Assembly (NCBI GenBank): GCA_964414835.1
Contig: CAYPWY010000008.1
Span: 26,092-90,091, forward strand
DNA from: Eshraghiella sp964414835
Lineage (GTDB): Bacteria > Bacillota > Clostridia > Lachnospirales > Lachnospiraceae
Length of the DNA: 64,000 nt
Direction of reading: 5' to 3'
Both the position numbers and the translations under genes were made by a program. Below, piece by piece: positions 25,413 through 34,437 of the stretch (positions are counted from its first letter, which is position 1; the number at the start of each line of letters is the position of its first letter). The notes below the pieces were generated by a model, which was not told the origin of the DNA, did not search any database, and saw only the letters and a list, made by a program, of their open reading frames with translations.

Positions 25413-26051
25413 TTACATTGAAAGCAACTGTTCCGCTAAGCAAAAATCTTCCGGCACATTTATATCCACAGCTTCTTTATATCCGATTTCTCTGATATAT
25501 GGCTTTTTGCCAATTCTGGAATGATACTTTTCAAAAACTTCCGGGGTAAATACATATATTCCTGAGCTTTCCCTGTAAATAGGTTCTAAATCCTGACTTC
25601 TAGGCAGGTTTGCGGCATCAAAATTCAGCGGTTTTCCGTCCTTCCACAGAAAATCCTGTATCTTCGTCGCCGTAAATGCCGAATCATATTCTCCGGACAT
25701 TACTTTTTCAATGCATATTTCCAAAGATTGCAGAGTAATAAACGGCGCAGTAACATGTGCATATACATAAATATCTGCATTTACCTTCTCACGAAAACTA
25801 TCAAATATCTGCGTAAAATTTGAAACCGGCTCATCTAATTCTTTATTTCTCTTTAATAACCGTACCCTGTCAGGCAGATACTCCTTAATACGTTCATCAC
25901 TGCAGAAAACATAATTTTCATCAATACGAGTTTCGGCAGTCAGTGTATTCAAAATATAATGAATCAACGGCACTCCGCCTAACAGCTTCGTATTTTTGCC
26001 CGGAAGCCGCTCATTATTCAATTTAACCGGTACAATTGTAACTATTTTCAC
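25413..26051 (-). CDS. NeuA-like CMP-sugar-acid cytidylyltransferase
   Basis: A 212-residue protein of the cytidylyltransferase 3 family that includes CMP-sialic acid and CMP-Kdo synthetases. The start IVTIVPVKLNNERLPGKNTKLLGGVPLI carries the CTP-binding lysine/arginine loop; VFCSDERIKEYLP and YVYAHVTAPFITLQSLE follow, then FLWKDGKPLNF and the late acidic residues in YKEAVDINVPEDF. GTG at 26051 is chosen because GAGGTGG lies upstream; the ATG at 26078 would overlap the preceding gene. It should couple CMP to a 2-keto acid or related sugar. No NeuB-type synthase is in the window; the DRE-TIM aldolase next to it may replace that step. Confidence 0.85.
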   Translation of the reverse strand: MKIVTIVPVKLNNERLPGKNTKLLGGVPLIHYILNTLTAETRIDENYVFCSDERIKEYLPDRVRLLKRNKELDEPVSNFTQIFDSFREKVNADIYVYAHVTAPFITLQSLEICIEKVMSGEYDSAFTATKIQDFLWKDGKPLNFDAANLPRSQDLEPIYRESSGIYVFTPEVFEKYHSRIGKKPYIREIGYKEAVDINVPEDFCLAEQLLSM

Positions 26052-26061
26052 AAAACCACCT

Positions 26062-27150
26062 CTAAAATAATAAATCAAGATTTACTCTTTCAAAAATATC
26101 CAGCCTGCCTCCCCGTGTTGCATTAAAAACATTTACTCCGTGAGTATATGCATATTTTTTAACAGCCTCAAAAGACATTGTTGTAAGCTCCATCTGAGGA
26201 ATTACATTGCATTCCAACTCAATTTTTCCAATTTCCTTTGGATAATCCTTCACAGCATCATCACGCTTAATTGAACCGTCAAGATTCAGCTCCACAGAGT
26301 AATGATTATCCACGCCCAAATAGTATATATCCTTAAATCCCAGATAAACCGCTATCTGTGCTGCCATATAAAGTACGGTCTGTCCGTCATATACCCTTTC
26401 ATCCGCAAACTCAGAAAACTTAGGCAGATTAGGATAGAATTTTTCTTTTTCCACATGTACAAAATATGTCTTTTCATTATTTATAACAGCATCACACAAT
26501 TCATCCTTTATAGTGGATGATGTGAACAGATAATCACAATTATCAAGTATATACGGCAAATCCTGCTTTAATTTTTTGACTCTTTGAATATCATAAAAAC
26601 AATAAAACGTCGGCCGCCATAAAAGCCGGTTAAACATTTTATAAATCCTGTTGCATCCGAATGTATATTCACCCTTAAGCATTTCCAAGTCATCAACAGT
26701 GAGGCTTCCGCCATTTCCTATTATAAAGCATCTTTTACCACTGTATTGATTCTTCAGTTTTCTTATTTTAGTGTTATGTATAAGACACCATTTGTGATAT
26801 TCTTCAGTTTTCTTTTTCTGCCTTTTTTCATCTGCATCGTTAATATAATCGTGCATTCCAAAAACAACTATCTGTTCTTCTGATACACCAAAAGCCATGA
26901 GCTGTTCCCTGACAGCATTTACATGGTTGATTACTGTAATGACAAATGTCCCCAAGGGATATTGGGCTACGGCGTCCGCCGGAGAAATAATTTCCTTATC
27001 ATACAACATCTGCCCATGCTTACCCGGATTATTATCACAGAAACAAACGACAGGATTATATTCAAATTCCGACAATCGTTCATATAATCCCGTTCCTATA
27101 TCCCCTACACCAAAAATAATAATTTCCTGTTCTTTTGATATATCTCTCAT
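26062..27150 (-). CDS. Rossmann-like domain fused to DUF115/MptE-like domain
   Basis: A 362-residue protein. Residues 1-110 form a nucleotide-binding-like module (QEIIIFGVGDIGTGLYERL, VVCFCDNNPGKHGQ, GTFVITVINHVNAV). The rest matches the DUF115 / 6-hydroxymethylpterin-pyrophosphokinase-like family: KRCFIIGNGGSLTVDDLEML, YTFGCNRIYKMF, WRPTFYCFYDI, and DGQTVLYMAAQIAVYLGFKDIYYLGVDNHY. Related domains occur in bacterial glycan and flagellin-sugar clusters and are thought to act on nucleotide sugars or as glycosyltransferases. GAGGA precedes the ATG. The N-terminal module is shared with two other proteins of this operon. Confidence 0.78.
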   Translation of the reverse strand: MRDISKEQEIIIFGVGDIGTGLYERLSEFEYNPVVCFCDNNPGKHGQMLYDKEIISPADAVAQYPLGTFVITVINHVNAVREQLMAFGVSEEQIVVFGMHDYINDADEKRQKKKTEEYHKWCLIHNTKIRKLKNQYSGKRCFIIGNGGSLTVDDLEMLKGEYTFGCNRIYKMFNRLLWRPTFYCFYDIQRVKKLKQDLPYILDNCDYLFTSSTIKDELCDAVINNEKTYFVHVEKEKFYPNLPKFSEFADERVYDGQTVLYMAAQIAVYLGFKDIYYLGVDNHYSVELNLDGSIKRDDAVKDYPKEIGKIELECNVIPQMELTTMSFEAVKKYAYTHGVNVFNATRGGRLDIFERVNLDLLF

Positions 27151-27159
27151 AATCTGTCC

Positions 27160-28260
27160 TCAAGATAAAATAATATCACAAATAGCATCAATAGTCTCTT
27201 GCTGCAAATCTGCATAAATAGGAAGGGCAAGAACTTTTCTTGATGCTTCCAACGCAACCGGAGTATTTATAGTGTCAAATCTTCCTCGATAACATTCAAA
27301 CTCGCTTGTCAACGGATAGAAGTATTTTCTTGTATTTATATCATTCCTTTTCAGCAGTTCATAAACCTCATCCCTGCTCTTACCGAACTTTTTCCAATCA
27401 ATGAATATAGGAAAGTATGCATAGTTTGATTCTGTGTTTTCCTGTTTCACACGCATTGTAATTCCATCTATTCCTTCAAGCCTCTCCATATAATAATCTG
27501 TAACTTTCTTTCTCTTGCTAATCTCATCATCTATATGCCGAAGATTGCATATTCCCATGGCAGCTTGAAATTCATTCATCTTTGCATTGGCACCAATCGA
27601 ATCTACTCTTTCCGGACCATGAATACCGAAATTTTTCAAATTATACAGCCGTTCTCCTATTTCCTTATTATGATATGCAACTGCCCCGCCTTCTATAGTA
27701 TGAAAAACTTTTGTGGCATGAAAACTGAAAATAGATGCATCTCCATAATTTGCAATTCCTATATTATTCCTTTTAACACCAAAAGCATGGGCTGCATCAT
27801 AAATCACTTTCAGACCGTGTTTTTTGGCAATCCTGTCTATTTCATCCACATTGCAGATGCTGCCGTACACATGTACAGGAATAATAGCCGTTGTCCGCGG
27901 AGTAATGAGACTTTCCATTTTCTCCGTATCAATCGTATAGTCATATTTGTTTATATCGCAAAATACAGGTGTCAGACCGTTCCTTGTAATGGCATGTGTT
28001 GTCGATACAAATGTAAATGGTGTTGTTATTACCTCGCCTGTCAGCCCCAGCGCCTGAATCGCCATCTCCAGCGCCATATGTCCATTGGACATGAGAGAAA
28101 TATTTTCCACATCCAAATATTCCTCCAATTCTTTCGTCAACTCCTCATGCTTCTCGCCCATGTTTGTAAGCCATCTGTTTTCCCATAATGTTGATATTTC
28201 CTCTATATACTCTTCCATTGAAGGCATTGATGACCGTGTCACATTTATTCTCTTATCCAT
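27160..28260 (-). CDS. DegT/DnrJ/EryC1/StrS sugar aminotransferase
   Basis: A 366-residue PLP enzyme. The cofactor lysine is Lys184 in FSFHATKVFHTIEGG; other motifs are LMSNGHMALEMAIQALGL (phosphate cup), TTPFTFVSTTHAI and VIYDAAHAFGV with the PLP-ring aspartate at 155. It transfers an amino group from glutamate to a keto sugar nucleotide, so the finished glycan probably contains an amino sugar made by an epimerase or dehydratase plus this enzyme. AAGGAT precedes the ATG. It lies 4 bp after the CDP-glycerol-transferase-like gene and 9 bp before the DUF115 gene, all in one operon. Confidence 0.92.
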   Translation of the reverse strand: MDKRINVTRSSMPSMEEYIEEISTLWENRWLTNMGEKHEELTKELEEYLDVENISLMSNGHMALEMAIQALGLTGEVITTPFTFVSTTHAITRNGLTPVFCDINKYDYTIDTEKMESLITPRTTAIIPVHVYGSICNVDEIDRIAKKHGLKVIYDAAHAFGVKRNNIGIANYGDASIFSFHATKVFHTIEGGAVAYHNKEIGERLYNLKNFGIHGPERVDSIGANAKMNEFQAAMGICNLRHIDDEISKRKKVTDYYMERLEGIDGITMRVKQENTESNYAYFPIFIDWKKFGKSRDEVYELLKRNDINTRKYFYPLTSEFECYRGRFDTINTPVALEASRKVLALPIYADLQQETIDAICDIILS

Positions 28261-28264
28261 TGTT

Positions 28265-30841
28265 TTATCCTTCTAAATCAAATTGTCTGTGGCAAAGCCT
28301 GCCACAATCCGCATGTCCGTCTGCAATTTCGGAAAGGAACAGTTCCACCTGCTTTTCCGACTTTAGATTATCACTTGATGAAACCCACTCTATATAATTT
28401 GACAACCGGGTTCCGTTATTTTCATTATAGACGCACTGCATTGCCATCCCATTCGTTTTCCTGTCATTGAACATACCCCAAATACGGGATTTAAGGAAAT
28501 CCTCGTTTTTCATTAAAAGCTGCTGTTTTTTTACTTCGCCTGTTTGTCCGTTTCTTATGTATAATGTTTTGTTCATCATCGAGAAATAATATATATTGTT
28601 TCCGTCACTGTGCGCCCACGAAATTTTTTGTTCACTGTAATCTTGAGAATTTTCACAAAAAACACCATTTTTCTCATATGAACTCATATTTTCAATTATC
28701 TCAATTTCTTCTTTTCCTTTTGCAATCCTGCCGATATGCTGTCCTTTAAATGGAAACAGCCATAGCTCATCATCATATTCACAGGTGTTAAAATATGCAT
28801 TTTTTTCACATTGTTTTCCCGGTGTGACGATTTCAAGTGCGGTGTCTTTTTGATAATCATAACAGATAACATTTTCATCGTTTCTGGGAACCAGATAAAT
28901 CTTGTTTCTGAATTTTTTCATTGAAATATAACAATTTTCATCTTTCCCTACTCTGTGAATCTGATATGACATATCATCCATATGAAATTCAAGCAATATA
29001 TTTGCTCTGCCGCATGAAAGAAAACATATATTATCGTCCACTATAATATCTCTGTTCAGAATCGGGGCGTCTTCATTAATAAAAAAACTGCTTAATTCCT
29101 TGTAAATATTATCGTAATATGTAATCTCATAATTTCCCAAATCCATGCACATAATTGCAGGTATTTGGGCTCCAAAACAGAACATTTTGCCATTGTATTC
29201 AGCCATAGCATAAAATTTCTGACCGAATATTCCGTATGTTTCAACATGGATTTTTTGAAACTTCTCATTCTTTATATCATAAACAGCCATTTCTTCCGCT
29301 GCATATGGCGGAAAATATAATTTATCCTTATAGGCTATACATCTGCTATAACAATACCTCTTTTCAGATTTTTCATTCGGAAATTTTCCTTTCCACGTCA
29401 ATTCATTATGTTTAATATCATACTTAAAGAGACTATTGAACTCTATGGCACAGAACCACAAGTCTCCATTTTTATCAACATATGCATCCTCAAAAGATAC
29501 ATATCTATCCTTCAAGCTGCTTTCAATATTTAATAACTGCGTGTTCTCACGCATAATGGGCTTTCCGGTCAGACCATACAACGGTATCAGTGAGCCTCCG
29601 GTTCCATAATACGCATCGCTGATTGCAATTGCGCGATGCAAGTCTGCCGTATCATCAAAAATTCCTTTTCCTTCTTTTTGAAAATTAATTTCCAGTTCAG
29701 TGTATTTCTGTAAAAGCTCAGGCAGCATGGATTTTACCGTGCCTTCACTCAATGGATGTGGTCTCCATAAAAGTACCACATCTTTATTCAAACTGAACAA
29801 TTCAATAACCTTTCTTATTTTTTCAATCTGCCCTTCTTTGTGTATAAGGAGTTCCTGCACTGATGTATTAAACAAAATCACTTTCTTTTTTGAATTGTCA
29901 TCCCTGTAAATCAGCTTTTTCCATGAGTCCGGCACGTCAAACTTATGCTGCTCTATATTCATAATCTTATCAATCTTAGGGCTGCCAAATACATAAAATT
30001 TATCTTTTGTAAAAGCACCTTTAAGACCATTTTCTCTTTCAAATTCAGAAAGCTCATCAAGATATGTCTGCTTTATTTTTTCAGTCTGCACTATTACCGC
30101 ATCTGAATATATAACACCCGGAAGAACACAAAAGTGTTTTTCCACATGATTCATTGTTATATAATATGGAACATATACTACTTTATCAACATACTTTTTC
30201 AAATTCTTAGTATGGAAATTCTGATGAACACAGGTTACTTTATTCCATGAATCATAAGGATTATGTATATACGCAACATCAGGTCTTCTTTCTTCAGGAT
30301 TATAAACTTTCCAGTTTTCTGTTTTTACATACTTGGGGAATTTATCCCCCTCATAATAAATATTTCCTAAATTTCCATCAGCATTTTTATCATAATACGG
30401 AATAGGCACCACATAGGTTTCGCAATTTTTATCTTTTTGAGCCTCATCCCATATGCTCTCCATTGAATCCCACATTGATGCCTTATATGGGAAAAACACT
30501 ATTTCCTTTTTATCAGCGGGTATTGTACGTCTGATTTTATCTGAAATCATTGCCAATTGAGCTTTTATCGTTTCGGCTCTGTTTCTGAGCTGCGCATCAT
30601 TTCCAAGTTCAATGCTCATCTGATATAAATTTTCACAATAATCCTCCAGCAGAACCACAATTTCCATTCCGCTTGTCCCGCAGGTTTCCAAATAGTTTCC
30701 CATAAGAATCGCTGATTCCTGGCACTTAGACAGCAAATCCATAGCAGAAGAAAGCATTTCTCCCTGTCCATTAATAACTTCATTTACTTTTTCCATTAAG
30801 GTTATTGCAGACAACAACTCTTTCTTCTTATATTTTTTCAT
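28265..30841 (-). CDS. CDP-glycerol-transferase-like protein with C-terminal propeller-like repeats
   Basis: The 858-residue cytoplasmic protein starts with about 110 helical residues. Residues about 115-460 resemble the CDP-glycerol glycerophosphotransferase / TagF family: KEIVFFPYKASMWDSM, VYVPYYITMNHVEKHFC, FYVFGSPKIDKI, KKVILFNTSVQELL, VVLLWRPHPLSEGT and ISDAYYGTGGSLIPLYGLTGKPI. From about 465 to 830 there are repeated strands such as YVDKNGDLWFCAIEFNSLFKYD, YKDKLYFPPYAAEEMAVYD, YNGKMFCFGAQIPAIMCMD and YDDELWLFPFKGQHIGRI, which look like blades of a beta-propeller. I know of no common family with this fusion. It may polymerise or transfer polyol phosphate onto the glycan. Confidence 0.72.
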   Translation of the reverse strand: MKKYKKKELLSAITLMEKVNEVINGQGEMLSSAMDLLSKCQESAILMGNYLETCGTSGMEIVVLLEDYCENLYQMSIELGNDAQLRNRAETIKAQLAMISDKIRRTIPADKKEIVFFPYKASMWDSMESIWDEAQKDKNCETYVVPIPYYDKNADGNLGNIYYEGDKFPKYVKTENWKVYNPEERRPDVAYIHNPYDSWNKVTCVHQNFHTKNLKKYVDKVVYVPYYITMNHVEKHFCVLPGVIYSDAVIVQTEKIKQTYLDELSEFERENGLKGAFTKDKFYVFGSPKIDKIMNIEQHKFDVPDSWKKLIYRDDNSKKKVILFNTSVQELLIHKEGQIEKIRKVIELFSLNKDVVLLWRPHPLSEGTVKSMLPELLQKYTELEINFQKEGKGIFDDTADLHRAIAISDAYYGTGGSLIPLYGLTGKPIMRENTQLLNIESSLKDRYVSFEDAYVDKNGDLWFCAIEFNSLFKYDIKHNELTWKGKFPNEKSEKRYCYSRCIAYKDKLYFPPYAAEEMAVYDIKNEKFQKIHVETYGIFGQKFYAMAEYNGKMFCFGAQIPAIMCMDLGNYEITYYDNIYKELSSFFINEDAPILNRDIIVDDNICFLSCGRANILLEFHMDDMSYQIHRVGKDENCYISMKKFRNKIYLVPRNDENVICYDYQKDTALEIVTPGKQCEKNAYFNTCEYDDELWLFPFKGQHIGRIAKGKEEIEIIENMSSYEKNGVFCENSQDYSEQKISWAHSDGNNIYYFSMMNKTLYIRNGQTGEVKKQQLLMKNEDFLKSRIWGMFNDRKTNGMAMQCVYNENNGTRLSNYIEWVSSSDNLKSEKQVELFLSEIADGHADCGRLCHRQFDLEG

Positions 30842-30850
30842 ATCCCATCC

Positions 30851-31567
30851 TTATATTCCGAGAATCTGCTGATTTTCCGTAGCCTCATACAAGGCTCTGA
30901 AAATATAAAAATCCGCAGGATCTGTAATTTTTATATTGTTTTTTACACTTGGTATAATATGCATAGGCACATTATACATGCTTAATAAATGTGCAGAGTC
31001 AATTGAACGATGGCCATTCTTTCTTGCAGTTTCATATAGATTCAGTATATCTGTATAATAAAATGACTGCGGTGCTTTTGCTACATATAACATGTTCCTG
31101 TCCGGAACCGAATCAACATTAACACCATCTTTACTTTTCAGAACACTTTCTCTTGCCGGTTCAACAGTAATGGCATTTCTGTGTCTGACTACGGCTTCAA
31201 TGTTTTGAGTAATCAACTCCTCCGTTATCAGCGGCCTTACCCCGTCATGAATCAATACAATATCATCTTCTCCGCATGTCTCTTTCATTGCTGCCAATCC
31301 ATTATAAATTGAATCATGACCTGTTTCTCCACCCGGAACAATTTTGGAAACTTTAGAAATACCATAACGTTTCAAAAGCCCCTTCAATTCATCAATCCAA
31401 TCCTGTAAACAAACTATAACTATATTATCAACCTTTTCATGATATTCAAAATGTTCAATCGTATAAATAATAACAGGCTTGCCATGCAACTCTAAAAATT
31501 GTTTCGGCTTAGACCTTGTATTCATTCTCCGACCTGTTCCTCCTGCAAATATAAGAGCATTTACCAT
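30851..31567 (-). CDS. IspD/TarI-family cytidylyltransferase
   Basis: A 238-residue protein with VNALIFAGGTGRRMNTRSKPKQFLELHGKPVIIYTIE, the CTP-binding glycine/arginine loop of IspD and TarI, then DIVLIHDGVRPLITEELI and KAPQSFYYTDILNLYE. The first gene of the operon (ATG at 31567 with GGAGG), it makes a CDP-linked alcohol, either CDP-methylerythritol (isoprenoid synthesis) or CDP-ribitol (wall teichoic acid). The next gene resembles a CDP-glycerol/ribitol transferase, which favours a CDP-polyol role here. No TarJ-type reductase is visible in the window. A longer frame to 31693 lacks a ribosome-binding site and runs into the promoter. Confidence 0.85.
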   Translation of the reverse strand: MVNALIFAGGTGRRMNTRSKPKQFLELHGKPVIIYTIEHFEYHEKVDNIVIVCLQDWIDELKGLLKRYGISKVSKIVPGGETGHDSIYNGLAAMKETCGEDDIVLIHDGVRPLITEELITQNIEAVVRHRNAITVEPARESVLKSKDGVNVDSVPDRNMLYVAKAPQSFYYTDILNLYETARKNGHRSIDSAHLLSMYNVPMHIIPSVKNNIKITDPADFYIFRALYEATENQQILGI

Positions 31568-31661
31568 ATTTGTTCCTCCATATAAAAACGTTATTTTCCC
31601 GGCAATATCGGATTTTTCATCTGTATGCACATGCAGTTCAATGGCTACCCATATATTATGT

Positions 31662-31690
31662 ATTATATCGTCATATTTTGCTAAAATCAA
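31662..31690 (-). promoter_or_regulatory. Promoter of the glycan operon
   Basis: On the minus strand TTGATT (31685-31690) and TATAAT (31662-31667) are 17 bp apart, about 95 bp before the first start codon of the operon. The leader between shows no obvious riboswitch. Confidence 0.7.
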
Positions 31691-31817
31691 CATACTGCCA
31701 TACCACAGCCATGCATTTTTATGCCAATTATTATATATTAATTTTATTTATGATGCTGCATCCGGAATTGTATGATTTTTGATGTTTTATCAAATGGTAC
31801 ATACATAGCAGTATCAA

Positions 31818-34190
31818 TCATTTAATCTTCCGGATTTTCCCCACAGCCAGATATAGTATCATATATAATACTCCAGCTGCCGCTGCACCACAAGGGAGAA
31901 GTATCATAGCTGTCCGTGACAGCTTTTCCAATATGAACAATTCGCTTAAAAAAGCACAGCAGAAAGCTATTCCCGCAAAATTCACAAGCAGTATTGCAAC
32001 TCTGTATTTGTTAAGAGGCATCGATATTCTGGCTAACACAAGCAGTCCCACGATTGCGAGTATCAGGGTCGCCACAGTAGCGGTTTCGCCGGCGGGCAGA
32101 TCAAGCCTTGCGCCAAGATACACCACTGACCATACCGCCAGCATATCCGTAATTCCCGCCGGAAGCGCTCGCATAAGTACATTCTTTATAAATTTTCCTT
32201 TAATAATATTGTGATTCGGCTCCAATGCCAGCAGAAATCCCGGTATTCCTATTGTAAATGCTCCGATGAGCGTCACCTGCGTAGGCTGCAACGGATATTT
32301 TACCGCAAATGCCACCGAAAATACCGCCAGCAAAAAAGAAAAAATGTTTTTTACAAGGAAAAGGCTTGCGGAGCGTTCAATATTGTTGACTGTCCTGCGC
32401 CCCTCCAGAACCACCTGAGGCATTCTTGAAAAGTCCGAATCCAGCAATACAACCTGTGCGCTCTGTGCCGCCGCTTCGCTTCCGGAAGCCATGGCAACAC
32501 TGCAGTCAGCATCCTTAAGCGCAAGCACATCATTAACTCCGTCACCTGTCATCGCCACTGTATTGCCAAGCTCCTTTAAGAGCCTGACAAACGTTCTTTT
32601 CTGGTCAGGCGTAACTCTGCCGAAAACAGTGTAATGTTCAAGCGCTGTTTTCATATCTTCCTCTTGGGTAAGCGTTGCTGCATCTATGTAATTATCGGCT
32701 CCGTAAATTCCAGCCTCTGATGCAACTCTTGATACTGTCACAGGATTATCACCGGAAATAACCTTTATTGCCACTCCCTGTTCCTCAAAGTATGCAAAGG
32801 TTTCCCTTGCGTTTGCCCTTATAGGATTGGTAAGATTTATATATGCCAGCGGTTCTGTTTCTCCTTGAAGCGCTTTGCCGTCAGGCTCACCGTTATACTT
32901 TGCAAACACAAGCGTGCGGAGTCCTTTTCCCGCAAATTCTTCAACAGCCCCGGCATGGCTCTGATATTTTTCCCTTAAAATACACTCAGGCGCCCCAAGC
33001 ACATACGCACCCTCGTCAAAAATAACGCCGCTGTATTTACATACCGATGAGAACGGAATCACCTTGGCAGGTATACGCCCCTTTTTTTCAGTAAAATAGG
33101 ATTTTATGGCAGTCATTGTTATGTTATCCTCGGACATTGCTGCAGCAAAATCACCCATAAGGAGCCGTAAGTTTTCGGTTTCGCTTTTTCTATTGCCGTC
33201 TGTGGATATGACACTATGCACAATCATTGTATTGTCAGTAATCGTTCCTGTTTTATCCACGCAAAGTACATTAACTCTGGCAAGAGTTTCAATACTTTTC
33301 ATATTGTGAAGCAGAACCTTATTCTGAGCCAGTCTCATTGCGCTTAACGCCAGCGCTACCGTTGCCAGCAGATACAAACCTTCCGGTATCATACCGATAA
33401 CGGCTGCAACCATAGACACCACACTGTCCCTGAATGTGAGACTGTTAAAACAATAGCTTTGTACAAATAAAATAATACCGATAGGAATTATAATAATTCC
33501 CACCCACTTTACCAAAGCGTTCAGCGAACGTATCATCTCAGACTGTTCCTTGCTGCTCATGGACTTGGCTTCCATTATCAGTCCCGATATATATGAATCT
33601 TCACCAACAGCATCAAGCCTTGCATAGCACCGGCCTGATACTACAATACTGCCTGACATCAGTTTATCACCGGAACGTTTCACTATCTCATCAGCCTCTC
33701 CGGTAAGCAGCGATTCGTTGACTTTAATCTCGCCATGGACAACTATTGCATCTGCACATATCTGATTGCCGGCTTTTAAAAAAACAATGTCGTCAAGCAC
33801 CAATTCTTCTGATGGAATCTTCACCGCATTTCCGTTCCGAACTACCATTGAGTGGGGCGCATTGAGCATATTCATCTTATCAAGTACACGCTTTGAGCGT
33901 ATTTCCTGAGCGATTCCCACAATCGTATTGCATATAATTACCGGAAGAAAAGTCAGACTTTTATAAGACTGTACAATACACAAAAGCACAGCGATTATCA
34001 CAAAAATCATATTGAAATATGTAAAAACATTATCCCTTACAATATCAAGATTGGTCTTCATGGGAGGCTTCACTGCCGCATTGGTGTATCCACAGGCACA
34101 GTGTTCCTGAACTTGCGAACTGCTAAGTCCAACCTTATATTCAGGGGAATACCTTATCAGATTCCTGACATCTCTTATTGGTTTATGCAT
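31818..34190 (-). CDS. Cation-transporting P-type ATPase
   Basis: A 790-residue membrane pump. The phosphorylation loop is VLCVDKTGTITDN and the hinge is AMTGDGVNDVLALKDADCSVAMASGSEAAAQ; TGEADE, the conserved actuator loop, and the membrane motif MIPEGLYLL are present. It lacks the N-terminal heavy-metal-binding domains of copper or zinc pumps. Features fit P2-type pumps for calcium, manganese or magnesium, like lactococcal YoaB; the true ion is not known. The start MHKPIRDVRN (34190) has AGGAGA upstream; a longer frame to 34265 would read into the leader. A structured 190-nt leader separates it from the upp terminator. Confidence 0.9.
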   Translation of the reverse strand: MHKPIRDVRNLIRYSPEYKVGLSSSQVQEHCACGYTNAAVKPPMKTNLDIVRDNVFTYFNMIFVIIAVLLCIVQSYKSLTFLPVIICNTIVGIAQEIRSKRVLDKMNMLNAPHSMVVRNGNAVKIPSEELVLDDIVFLKAGNQICADAIVVHGEIKVNESLLTGEADEIVKRSGDKLMSGSIVVSGRCYARLDAVGEDSYISGLIMEAKSMSSKEQSEMIRSLNALVKWVGIIIIPIGIILFVQSYCFNSLTFRDSVVSMVAAVIGMIPEGLYLLATVALALSAMRLAQNKVLLHNMKSIETLARVNVLCVDKTGTITDNTMIVHSVISTDGNRKSETENLRLLMGDFAAAMSEDNITMTAIKSYFTEKKGRIPAKVIPFSSVCKYSGVIFDEGAYVLGAPECILREKYQSHAGAVEEFAGKGLRTLVFAKYNGEPDGKALQGETEPLAYINLTNPIRANARETFAYFEEQGVAIKVISGDNPVTVSRVASEAGIYGADNYIDAATLTQEEDMKTALEHYTVFGRVTPDQKRTFVRLLKELGNTVAMTGDGVNDVLALKDADCSVAMASGSEAAAQSAQVVLLDSDFSRMPQVVLEGRRTVNNIERSASLFLVKNIFSFLLAVFSVAFAVKYPLQPTQVTLIGAFTIGIPGFLLALEPNHNIIKGKFIKNVLMRALPAGITDMLAVWSVVYLGARLDLPAGETATVATLILAIVGLLVLARISMPLNKYRVAILLVNFAGIAFCCAFLSELFILEKLSRTAMILLPCGAAAAGVLYMILYLAVGKIRKIK

Positions 34191-34383
34191 ATATATCTCC
34201 TGTTCATGTTGATGCCTGCCCTTGCAGCATCGTTTCCGGACGCAATGGCGGTCAATTCCGCTCATTGCTTAACCTGCCGACACTTTACTAAGCGGCGGCA
34301 ACGGCAGGGAATCTTTCCCCAATGCTGCGCTCATTGGCAGAAATGACCGTCAATACCCACTTGACGGTGCGCCCTATAAATAG
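34191..34383 (-). promoter_or_regulatory. Structured leader of the P-type ATPase gene
   Basis: Read on the minus strand, this 190-nt leader contains in order ACCGTCAA/TTGACGGT, CCAATG/CATTGG, GGGAA/TTCCC, CTGCCG/CGGCAG, and GCAATG-A-GCGG/CCGC-CATTGC hairpins, then AGGAGA and the start codon. So much pairing suggests a cis-acting RNA, perhaps metal-sensing, but I could not match it to the yybP-ykoY, M-box or NiCo consensus. A weak promoter (TTGCCC, 17 bp, TTATAG) overlaps the upp terminator. Confidence 0.5.
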
Positions 34384-34418
34384 AAAAAGAGCTGCCGGGC
34401 AAGTCACACTGCTCTTTT
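34384..34418 (-). terminator. Terminator after upp
   Basis: On the minus strand AAAAGAGC pairs with GCTCTTTTT around an 18-nt loop, followed by a T-rich tail, 20 nt after the upp stop. Confidence 0.75.
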
Positions 34419-34437
34419 CTTTAATATCTGCACTTCT

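Noticed and set aside
27535..28188. 217-codon plus-strand frame opposite the aminotransferase
   Set aside because: Antisense to a gene with all PLP motifs; low-complexity His/Cys-rich product.
34191..34383. NiCo or yybP-ykoY riboswitch call for the ATPase leader
   Set aside because: Hairpins are there, but the conserved core sequences of these families are not found; kept only as an unassigned structured leader.
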